Of a stretch of DNA of 37,947 bases, positions 15,948 to 22,367 are shown piece by piece. The notes beneath the pieces are model-generated. The model was given only the letters and a program-made list of their open reading frames with translations. It was not told where the DNA came from and ran no database searches. The position numbers and the translations under genes are program-made. Origin of the DNA: JAVBMU01 sp031552185 (lineage in GTDB: Bacteria > Actinomycetota > Actinomycetes > Actinomycetales > Cellulomonadaceae); the NCBI GenBank assembly GCA_031552185.1, contig JAVBMU010000104.1, positions 1 through 37,947 of the forward strand. The letters run 5' to 3'. Numbering within the stretch: position 1 is the stretch's first letter; each line of letters starts with the position of its first letter.

Positions 15948-18473
15948 CTACAGCCGCGGATCCACCGGCTCGGATTCCAGCGCGAGCACGGCGAACGCCA
16001 TCTGGTGCACGGACCACAGCGGCGAACCGGCCACGAATCGGGTCAGCGCCTCGATGCCCAAGCCGTGCTCGCGCAGCGCCAGCCCGCGCTTGCGGCCCAG
16101 CGACCGCCCGCGCAGCAGGTCGAGGGAGTCGGTGTAGTCCGGCCCGTAGATGATCCGCAGGTACTCCCGCCCGCGGACCTTCAGACCGGGCTGGAGGCGC
16201 GGGCGCGGCTCGACCGGCTTGACCACCATGCCCTCGCCGCCGGCGGCGGTGAGATCGAGCCACCACCGCACGGCGTCGGCCCGCTGTCCGGCGTCGGACA
16301 GATCGACGAACCGATGCCGGGTCGGCGTGAGGAGCGGGTCGGTCAGGGCGCCGATCCGGGCCAGGTGCCAACGGTGCGACTCGGTCCGCGCGAGCACCCG
16401 ACCCTGCGCGGCGAGGATCTGGAACGGCGCGAGCGTGACGCCGTCGAGCCCGTCGGTCGGCCGGACGTAGGCGCGGTACGCCTGCCGGTACGCCCGCGCA
16501 TTGGTTTCCCGGCGCGCGATCCGGTCAGCGAGCCCGGCGACGTCGAGCCCGCGACCACCGGCGGCGGCGAGCGCCGCCGCGGCGGCCGGGAGCGCGACCT
16601 CGGCCGCGGCGCCCACCGAGGCGTACTGGTCCCGAATGAGCCCGAGCGCCTTGGCGGACCAGGGCAGCAACTCGCAGTCGAGGGCGAGCCAGTCGGTGTC
16701 CAGCTCGGCGAACAGCGGGTCGACGGCGCCGCGCAACCGGTCCACCAGCTCGGCGGTGTCGGGGAAGAAGGCGCGTCCGGTGCGGGTGTAGACCACGCCG
16801 GTCGTCCCGTCCGCGATGCCGAATCGCCGGGCCGCGCTCGCCTCGTCCCGGGCCAGGACGGCGATCGCCCGCGAGCCCATGTGCTTTTCCTCGCAGACCA
16901 CCTCGCTCACCCCGGCGGCGGCGTACTCGGCGAACGCCTCGTCGGGATGCTCCAGGAATCCGCCGCGGTTCGACGTCCCGGCGGGGGACATGGTGGGCGG
17001 CAGGTAGATCAGCAGGCGCGGATCGACCGCGAACCGGCTCATCACCTCGAGCGCGGCCGCGGCGTTCTCCTGGGGCACCTTGACCTTGCCGGCGTACTCG
17101 GTGACCAGCCAGCGGGTGCCGGCGACGTCGTCGATCCGCAACGCCGTCGGCTCCCGGTCCGCGGCCGCGGGAGCGAGCGGCCGGATCGGTTCGTAGTATT
17201 CCCGGGCGGCGGGGATCTGGACGATCTCACGCGTCGGATAGCGCAGCGCCGTCAGCCGGCCGCCGAAGACGACGCCGGTGTCCAGACAGATCGTGTTGTT
17301 GATCCATTCCGGCTCCAGGACCGGCGTGTGGCCGTAGACGACGATCGCCTTCCCGCGGTACTCCCGCGCCCAGGGGTAGCGCACCGGCAGGCCGAATTCG
17401 TCCGTCTCGCCGGTGGTGTCGCCGTACAGCGCGAAGGACCGCACCCGGCCCGAAGTCCGGCCGTGGTATGCCTCCTTCAGCCCGGCGTGCGCGACGACGA
17501 GCCGGCCGTCGTCGAGCACGTAGTGGCTGATCAGGCCGGTCAGGAAGGTGAGAACGGCGGCGCGGAAGTCCGCGTCCTCGCCGTCGAGCTGGGCCAGGGT
17601 CTCGGCCAGCCCGTGCTTGACCTGCACCTGGGCGCCCTTCAGGGCGCGGATCAGCTTCGCCTCGTGATTGCCGGCGACGCACAGTGCGGTCCCGGCCGCG
17701 ACCATGCCCATGACCAGGCGCAGCACCCCCGGGGTATCGGGGCCGCGATCGACGAGGTCCCCGACGAAGACGGCGGTCCGGCCCTCCGGGTGCCGGGCGC
17801 CGACTGCCCGGCCGGCGTCGTCGACCTCAAGCTGCCAGCCGAGCTGCTCCAGCAGGGCGCGCAACTCCGCGGCGCAGCCGTGCACGTCGCCGATGACGTC
17901 GAACGGGCCGGTCAGCTCCGACCGGTCGTTCCACGGCTTTTCCGGCGCGATCCGGACCGAGTCGATCTCCTCGGGGCGCAGGACGTGCACGCGCCGGAAA
18001 CCCTCCCGGCGCATCGAGCGCAGGGAGCGCTTGAGGTCACGGTGCTGGCGGGCGATCACGTGGGGGCCGAAGGTGCGGTCCGGGCGGGCACTGTTGCGGG
18101 CCGCCGCCACGGACTCGGGCACGTCGAGCACGATCGCGTCGACGAGGACGTCGTGGTCCCGGGCGAGCTTGACGAGCGCCGCGCGGTCGGCCGCCTGGAC
18201 GTTGGTCGCGTCGACGACGGTGAGCCGTCCTCGCCGCAGCCGGGTGCCGACGATGTAGTGCAAAACGTCGAAGGCGTCGGGCGTGGCGGCCTGGTCGTTC
18301 TCGTCGTCGGCGACCAGGGCGCGGCAGAAGTCCGAGGAGACCACCTGGGACGAGGCGAAGTGCCGGGCGCCGAAGGTGGACTTGCCGCTGCCGGACACGC
18401 CGACCAGCAACACCAGGCCGTGCGCGGGCACGGTGAGGTCCCGGCCGGGGGAGCGGGTGCTCGCTTCAGTCAC
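15948..18473 (-). CDS. pnkp: Bacterial polynucleotide kinase-phosphatase-ligase (Pnkp), RNA repair
   Basis: An 841-aa three-domain RNA-repair enzyme. The N-terminal 5'-OH kinase has P-loop GVSGSGKST (25-33) and DATN(89-91). The central metallophosphatase (about 190-420) has IGDVHGCAAEL, VGDLVDRGPDT, GNHEAKL and YGHTPVLEP. It heals 2',3'-cyclic phosphate ends. The C-terminal ligase-like adenylyltransferase (about 480-841) carries the nucleotidyl lysine in EEKHMGSRA (Lys530) and a late MVVKP motif. Length and domain order match Clostridium thermocellum Pnkp. The start is GTG 18473, inside the hen1 3' end (8-bp overlap), so the two are translationally coupled. With Hen1 it repairs transfer RNAs cut by ribotoxins and marks the repaired 3' end. 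A huge open frame on the opposite strand is a composition artefact. Confidence 0.96.
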   Translation of the reverse strand: MTEASTRSPGRDLTVPAHGLVLLVGVSGSGKSTFGARHFASSQVVSSDFCRALVADDENDQAATPDAFDVLHYIVGTRLRRGRLTVVDATNVQAADRAALVKLARDHDVLVDAIVLDVPESVAAARNSARPDRTFGPHVIARQHRDLKRSLRSMRREGFRRVHVLRPEEIDSVRIAPEKPWNDRSELTGPFDVIGDVHGCAAELRALLEQLGWQLEVDDAGRAVGARHPEGRTAVFVGDLVDRGPDTPGVLRLVMGMVAAGTALCVAGNHEAKLIRALKGAQVQVKHGLAETLAQLDGEDADFRAAVLTFLTGLISHYVLDDGRLVVAHAGLKEAYHGRTSGRVRSFALYGDTTGETDEFGLPVRYPWAREYRGKAIVVYGHTPVLEPEWINNTICLDTGVVFGGRLTALRYPTREIVQIPAAREYYEPIRPLAPAAADREPTALRIDDVAGTRWLVTEYAGKVKVPQENAAAALEVMSRFAVDPRLLIYLPPTMSPAGTSNRGGFLEHPDEAFAEYAAAGVSEVVCEEKHMGSRAIAVLARDEASAARRFGIADGTTGVVYTRTGRAFFPDTAELVDRLRGAVDPLFAELDTDWLALDCELLPWSAKALGLIRDQYASVGAAAEVALPAAAAALAAAGGRGLDVAGLADRIARRETNARAYRQAYRAYVRPTDGLDGVTLAPFQILAAQGRVLARTESHRWHLARIGALTDPLLTPTRHRFVDLSDAGQRADAVRWWLDLTAAGGEGMVVKPVEPRPRLQPGLKVRGREYLRIIYGPDYTDSLDLLRGRSLGRKRGLALREHGLGIEALTRFVAGSPLWSVHQMAFAVLALESEPVDPRL

Positions 18474-19863
18474 GACGGAACACCGCCAGCTGGGTCGGCG
18501 TGCCGCGCTCGGGATCGACCGCGCCGACGCCGTGAAACTCCTCGGCGTAGCCGTGCTCGGCCGCGACCCGGTTGGCCCAGGCCCGGAACTCGGCTCGGGT
18601 CCACTCGAAGCGGTGGTCGGGGTGGCGCATGCCGGTCAGCCCTTCGTAGTTCGCGTTGTACTCGACGTTCGGCGTCGTCACCACCACCGCGCCCGGCCGC
18701 GCGACGCCGAACACGACGCGTTCGAGCGCGGCCAGCCGGGGCGGATCGATGTGCTCGATGACCTCCATCAGGACTGCGGCGTCGAAGCCCGCAAAGCGGG
18801 CGTCCTCGTAGGTCAACGCCGCCTGGAACAGGTCGATCCGGGCCGCCTGCCGCTCGCTCAGCCGGTCCAGGTGCAGCTTGCGGGCGGCGATCTGCAACGA
18901 CCGGGCCGAGACATCCGCCCCGGCCACCTGGGTGAACGAGGGCTCGCGCACGAGTCGATCCAGGAACGCCCCGGGTCCGCAGCCGAGATCGATCACGGAC
19001 CGCGCGCCGAGCTGCGCCAGCGCGTCGAGCACCGCCTGGTGGCGCTGGGTGTTCAGGGATTCGCGGCGCTCCGCCGGCTGGGCGACCTCCTCCTCGGCCG
19101 CGGGGTCCACCGCCTCGTCGACGTCGTCGCCCAGTTCCGCCAGGCGGGCGAGGGCGACCCGGGTCAGCGCGGACCGGCGGCCCAGGTAGCGACGGGTGAT
19201 CAGGTCGCGGTCGGGGTGGCCCGCCAGCCAGTTCTCGCCGGAGCGGAGCAGCTTGTCCACCTCGTCGCTGCCCTGCCAGTAGTGCTTGGCCTCGTCCAGC
19301 ACCGGGAGGAGCACGTACAACTGGTTGAGCGCGTCCGCCAGGCGCAGCGTGCCGGTGAGCGCCAGCCGGACGTAGCGCGAGTCGCCCCACTCGGGGAACT
19401 GATCGTCGAGCGGGACCGGCTCGGCGTCGACCCGCCAGCCCAGCGGCTCGAAGACTCGCCGGGCGATCGTCGGCCCGCCGCGGCAGGGCAGCGCCGGGAT
19501 GGCGATCTCCAGCGGGATCGGCGCATCGGCCACGGCCTGCCGCGAGTCGCCCCGGCCGGTGCGCGCCGTGCTGAAGACGTCCGCCACCGCCACCCCCAGC
19601 AGGGAGGACGCCGCGTAGGAACGGTCGTTGACGTACTGCGCGAGGGAGAAGTCCGGCGTCCCGCGGCCCGCCGTGCGGGCGAGCCGCACCGGGTCGATCT
19701 CCAGCAGCACGGCGACGGTGCAGCGTTCGGCACTCGCCGCCGGGAAGAAGACGGTGGCCGTGCCGAAGGACTGCGCGAACTCCCGGACCCGGTCGGGGTG
19801 TTTGAAGAGCAGGTAGCCCAGGTCGGTGGCGGGCCGATGGGTGGTGGTCAGGGTCAGGAGCAC
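18466..19863 (-). CDS. hen1: Bacterial Hen1, 3'-terminal RNA ribose 2'-O-methyltransferase
   Basis: A 465-aa protein with the bacterial Hen1 N-terminal domain (residues 1-240: LLTLTTTHRPATDLGYLL and FKHPDRVREFAQSFG) and a C-terminal SAM methyltransferase. The SAM loop is IDLGCGPGAF (291-300). Metal ligands are Glu367, Glu370 and His371 in EVIEHIDP, and His417 in DHRFEW. It methylates the 2'-OH of the 3' end during Pnkp-mediated repair, which blocks re-cleavage at the same site. I chose GTG 19863 because the family begins (M)LLTxTTTHxPATDLGYLL and because GACAAT (19870-19875, minus strand) lies 6 nt upstream, implying a leaderless mRNA. An ATG 36 nt earlier would add 12 unrelated residues. It is first in the operon with Pnkp. 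Confidence 0.95.
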   Translation of the reverse strand: MLLTLTTTHRPATDLGYLLFKHPDRVREFAQSFGTATVFFPAASAERCTVAVLLEIDPVRLARTAGRGTPDFSLAQYVNDRSYAASSLLGVAVADVFSTARTGRGDSRQAVADAPIPLEIAIPALPCRGGPTIARRVFEPLGWRVDAEPVPLDDQFPEWGDSRYVRLALTGTLRLADALNQLYVLLPVLDEAKHYWQGSDEVDKLLRSGENWLAGHPDRDLITRRYLGRRSALTRVALARLAELGDDVDEAVDPAAEEEVAQPAERRESLNTQRHQAVLDALAQLGARSVIDLGCGPGAFLDRLVREPSFTQVAGADVSARSLQIAARKLHLDRLSERQAARIDLFQAALTYEDARFAGFDAAVLMEVIEHIDPPRLAALERVVFGVARPGAVVVTTPNVEYNANYEGLTGMRHPDHRFEWTRAEFRAWANRVAAEHGYAEEFHGVGAVDPERGTPTQLAVFRRD

Positions 19864-19869
19864 CCGGCC

Positions 19870-19875
19870 ATTGTC
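19870..19875 (-). promoter_or_regulatory. -10 hexamer of leaderless hen1 mRNA
   Basis: On the minus strand GACAAT is followed by GGCCGG and the GTG start of hen1, the same 6-nt geometry seen at several other genes here. Confidence 0.5.
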
Positions 19876-19930
19876 GCGGTTCCGGGCGTGGGAACGCACG
19901 GGTTTTCGTTGGCGGTCGCCGGGGCGCCAC

Positions 19931-20045
19931 CGCCACCCGCCGGATCGCGCCGGTCACCGTCGCCGCGTCCCTGCCGAAGCTCGACCGCCATCTGGTCGCG
20001 CGCTCGCGCAACTCCTCGAGGTACTACCTACTTGGGTGCCGCCAT
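19931..20045 (-). pseudogene. Decayed IS3-family transposase OrfA, N-terminal relic
   Basis: The minus strand from ATG 20045 reads MAAPK then a stop. One frame over it continues YLEELRERATR, then MAVELRQ after a frameshift, then DAATVTGAIRRVA after another. Joined, this matches the N-terminus of IS3-family OrfA proteins (pattern ..KYPEELRERATRMAVEARRDPAT..GAIRRVA). The stop, one-base deletion and one-base insertion show it is dead. Only the first 37 or so residues remain. Its partner relic (OrfB) is at 21107-21200 on the same strand but in the wrong order for a single element. Confidence 0.62.
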
Positions 20046-20124
20046 GACCCTCATCCGCCATGGTTTGAGAGCATCCACCGAACCCGGGACGATTCAAAGT
20101 GATGGAACGAAGAGAATCGACAAA

Positions 20125-20158
20125 TATGCTAAACTGTATGATTTCCGCGACAAGGAGG
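20125..20158 (+). promoter_or_regulatory. Promoter and ribosome site of the 151-aa gene
   Basis: An AT-rich patch has TATGCT (20125-20130), TAAACT (20130-20135) and TATGAT (20137-20142) as possible -10 elements and AAGGAGGA ending near 20159 as a near-perfect ribosome site 4 nt before the ATG. The base composition contrasts with the leaderless genes around it. Confidence 0.55.
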
Positions 20159-20162
20159 AAGC

Positions 20163-20618
20163 ATGCCGAAGGGGAACGGTCATACCATCGTCATCGATGG
20201 GCATGAGTTCGGCGCAGAAGACGGACTCGTGATCTCGACTGAGCGCTTCGAGGACCCGACCGACGGCCGAACGGTAGCCGGGTGGTCCGAAGAACCGAGT
20301 ACCGGCATCAACCCCCACGCCATCTGGGGCGCGAGCTACGCCTACTCGTGGCACGTCAACTCTGTCACCTACCGTGGCTATGCACTTGCCGCCGGCAACG
20401 TGTATCGCGGACTGCGGATCGTCCGGGTCTGCTTCTGGTACACACGCAACGGCAAGCCTGTCTCGAACAAGGTCTGCGCCAAGGCGATATTCCGTGACGG
20501 CTTCTGGGTCAAGGGTCCCGAGGCTACGGGGTTGGCGAATGACTCATTGGATCCCGACGCGCCGAGGACAATCTTCAACATCGAGACCGCACGTATCGAT
20601 CCCCAAAGAAACTACTGA
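20163..20618 (+). CDS. Hypothetical protein of 151 aa
   Basis: I do not recognise this family. The start is supported by a strong AAGGAGG. The protein has no signal peptide or membrane segment. It is rich in aromatic residues (AIWGASYAYSWHVNSVTYRG, CFWYTRNGKPVSNKVCAK) and has two cysteines (CFW, VCAK) that could pair. The many Trp/Tyr and beta-prone stretches suggest a compact beta-sheet protein, perhaps extracellular by an unusual route or phage-like; this is speculation. Its lower GC, its own Shine-Dalgarno and its position between IS3 relics point to horizontal acquisition. The next gene starts 5 nt after its stop, so both are probably co-expressed. Confidence 0.75.
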   Translation: MPKGNGHTIVIDGHEFGAEDGLVISTERFEDPTDGRTVAGWSEEPSTGINPHAIWGASYAYSWHVNSVTYRGYALAAGNVYRGLRIVRVCFWYTRNGKPVSNKVCAKAIFRDGFWVKGPEATGLANDSLDPDAPRTIFNIETARIDPQRNY

Positions 20619-20622
20619 CGCG

Positions 20623-21102
20623 GTGGCTGCCGTGCCTCGGCCCCTGAAACAAGCGCTTCCCTACGCCGTGGCGGCGGTGCTTGTGGCCTTGACGCTGCTC
20701 AGCCTGCACGTACAGGTGTCAGTCCTGCCCGGAGTGGAACGCCACTACGTACGGCTCTTTCCGGGGGCCGCGAGCGTGACCGCCCAACTCAGGACGCTCG
20801 GTGTCATTGCGTTGGCGGTCCTCGAAGTTGCTCTTGCCCTGAGCGTCGTGATCGCTCTCGTGACCGCGGTCATGGGTGCGTTTCCCCGCAGCGCGATTCG
20901 GCTGGGATGGGCGGTCGTGGCGCTGATGCTTATTTTTGCCCTCGTCTGCCTGGTCGCGTTCTGCGCACTCTGGGGAACCGAATACGATTCACCGGGTGTC
21001 GTCCTGGCGATATTCGGTGCTGCTGTCGTCGGGTTGCTTGCATCGGTCGCAGTGGCTGGGTTCCTTTCGGTGTGGTCCCGTCGCTCCGCCTCCGAAGGCT
21101 GA
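20623..21102 (+). CDS. Four-span membrane protein, DUF2975-like
   Basis: About 160 aa, from GTG 20623 (or GTG 20632). Hydrophobic segments are ALPYAVAAVLVALTLLSLHV, LGVIALAVLEVALALSVVIA, LGWAVVALMLIFALVCLVAF and VLAIFGAAVVGLLASVAVAG. The layout, with the DSPGVVL stretch before the last span, resembles DUF2975 proteins, which are small membrane proteins of unknown function often paired with small regulators. That match is from memory of the pattern and is tentative. It follows the 151-aa gene by 4 nt, with no clear ribosome site, so translation is probably coupled. The same frame remains open upstream inside the previous gene, but that part is not credible. Confidence 0.65.
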   Translation: MAAVPRPLKQALPYAVAAVLVALTLLSLHVQVSVLPGVERHYVRLFPGAASVTAQLRTLGVIALAVLEVALALSVVIALVTAVMGAFPRSAIRLGWAVVALMLIFALVCLVAFCALWGTEYDSPGVVLAIFGAAVVGLLASVAVAGFLSVWSRRSASEG

Positions 21103-21106
21103 TCGC

Positions 21107-21200
21107 TCGTCCGGACGAAGACCGTCGCGGCGGTGGTCTTCCTGGCGGCGTAATAGCTGCTCGGGGCGATCTGAAGACCCGCATCCTTCATGACGACCCG
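21107..21200 (-). pseudogene. Decayed IS3-family transposase OrfB, N-terminal relic
   Basis: On the minus strand 21200-21107 reads RVVMKDAGLQIAPSSYYAAR then KTTAATVFVRTSDQ. This matches the N-terminal part of IS3 OrfB proteins (pattern ..CRVLKDAGxQIAPSTYYAA(R/K)K..). No DDE catalytic region follows, and nothing recognisable precedes it. About 30 residues remain. It abuts the start of the DMT transporter gene on the other strand and argues that this gene begins downstream of it. Confidence 0.65.
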
Positions 21201-21222
21201 GCCGCCGGTAGTGTCAGCCAGT

Positions 21223-22233
21223 GTGAACCGCGAGACGGCCGGCCGAGCCCGCGGCCGGCCGGACCTCCCCGCGCCGGCCGGTGCCGGCACCCCCGCCGTC
21301 GCGACCACCATCACGAGCGCCGTCGTCGTCGCGATCCTGACCGGCGCGGTCGTCGCCCTGCAGGGCAAGTTCAACGGCGATCTCAGTCACGCGGGCGCTG
21401 GGATCGTCCTCACCGGCTGGTTCTCCTACGTCGGCACGGTGGCGTCCGTCGCGCTGGTGATCGTCGCGATGGGCCGCGGGCCGGCGACGGCGGCCCTCCT
21501 GCGACGCCAGGGCCGGTGGTGGTGGTACGTGATCGGGTTGTGCGGCATCCCGATTGTGCTCGCAATGACCGGCGGCATCCCCGTGGTCGGGGTGGCGATC
21601 GCTTCGGTGTGTTCGGTGGCGGGCCAGACGGTCACGGGCCTCGGCTTCGACGCGCGGGGGATCGGGCTGCCGACGCGGCTGGCGCTGACCCCGCGCCGCG
21701 CCCTGGCCGGGGCCGTCGCCCTGGCGGGACTCGTCGTCGCGATCGGCGCGGGCGCCGGCATCGATGCCTCGGCCTGGACCGTCGCGGTGGTGTGCGCCGC
21801 GCTGTTCGCGGGCGGCGCGATCCTGTGCGTGCAGCAGGCGGGCAACGGGCGGGTGGCCGGCATCTCGGGCGACCCGTTGGTGCCCGGCCTCACGTCCGCG
21901 GCCGGCGGGACGGTCGGCATCACCCTTGTCCTGGCGGCGGTCGCGGCGCTCGGCGGCCTGGCCGACATCGGACTGCCCGGCGCCGACCGTTGGTACCTCT
22001 ACCTCGGCGGTCCGCTCGGCGCGGTGATCACGGTCGCCTCGGCGTGGGCGGTGCGCCGGCTGGGCACGTTCGCCTTGACCCTGGCCCTGGTCGGCGGTCA
22101 AATGGCGACGGCTATCCTGCTCGACGCCGTCGGCTCGGTCGGGCTGGCATGGCAGACCTTCGCGGCCACGGCGGCGGTGTGCGGCGCCGTCGTGCTGGCG
22201 ATTCCCCGGCGAGGGCGCGGGCTGCCGAGGTAG
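21223..22233 (+). CDS. DMT superfamily transporter, YdcZ/DUF606 type
   Basis: A 336-aa membrane protein with about ten hydrophobic segments in two similar halves. The first half has VVVAILTGAVVALQGKFNG then GTVASVALVIVAMGRG; the second has CVQQAGNGRVAG with VGGQMATAILLDAVGSVG. The motif pair QGKFNG...QQAGNG, and the QM(A/T) near the C-terminus, are characteristic of tandem YdcZ proteins of the drug/metabolite transporter superfamily. I prefer GTG 21223: TAGTGT (21209-21214) lies 8 nt upstream as a -10, and the in-frame ATG at 21190 falls inside the IS3 relic. GTG 21211 is a third option. The substrate is unknown. The UvrA-like gene follows after 134 nt. Confidence 0.85.
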   Translation: MNRETAGRARGRPDLPAPAGAGTPAVATTITSAVVVAILTGAVVALQGKFNGDLSHAGAGIVLTGWFSYVGTVASVALVIVAMGRGPATAALLRRQGRWWWYVIGLCGIPIVLAMTGGIPVVGVAIASVCSVAGQTVTGLGFDARGIGLPTRLALTPRRALAGAVALAGLVVAIGAGAGIDASAWTVAVVCAALFAGGAILCVQQAGNGRVAGISGDPLVPGLTSAAGGTVGITLVLAAVAALGGLADIGLPGADRWYLYLGGPLGAVITVASAWAVRRLGTFALTLALVGGQMATAILLDAVGSVGLAWQTFAATAAVCGAVVLAIPRRGRGLPR

Positions 22234-22304
22234 CGCGTCGGCGCGCCATTGGGACCCGAGCGCGCATCGCCGGCCCCCCGGCGTCGATACTGGATGCCTG
22301 CGCC

Positions 22305-22342
22305 CCGGCGCCTCGTCCCGGGGCGCCCCGTTTGGGCGCCGG
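22305..22342 (+). terminator. Candidate hairpin between the transporter and UvrA-like genes
   Basis: CCGGCGCC (22305-22312) pairs with GGCGCCGG (22335-22342), enclosing a second GC-rich palindrome GGGGCGCCCC (22320-22329). It lies 26 nt before the UvrA-like start. There is no T-run. Confidence 0.35.
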
Positions 22343-22367
22343 CCGGACTCGACCCGATGGAGACGCG

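Noticed and set aside
19864..20162. The plus-strand reading RIAPVTVAASLPKLDRHLVAR between hen1 and the 151-aa gene as a gene fragment.
   Set aside because: It has no start codon or known motif. The opposite strand explains the stretch better as an IS3 OrfA relic.
15939..20232. Long plus-strand frames (940 and 649 codons) opposite Pnkp and Hen1.
   Set aside because: Pnkp and Hen1 are clear on the minus strand, with catalytic motifs; the opposite translations are Arg/Gly/Asp/Val-rich without motifs.
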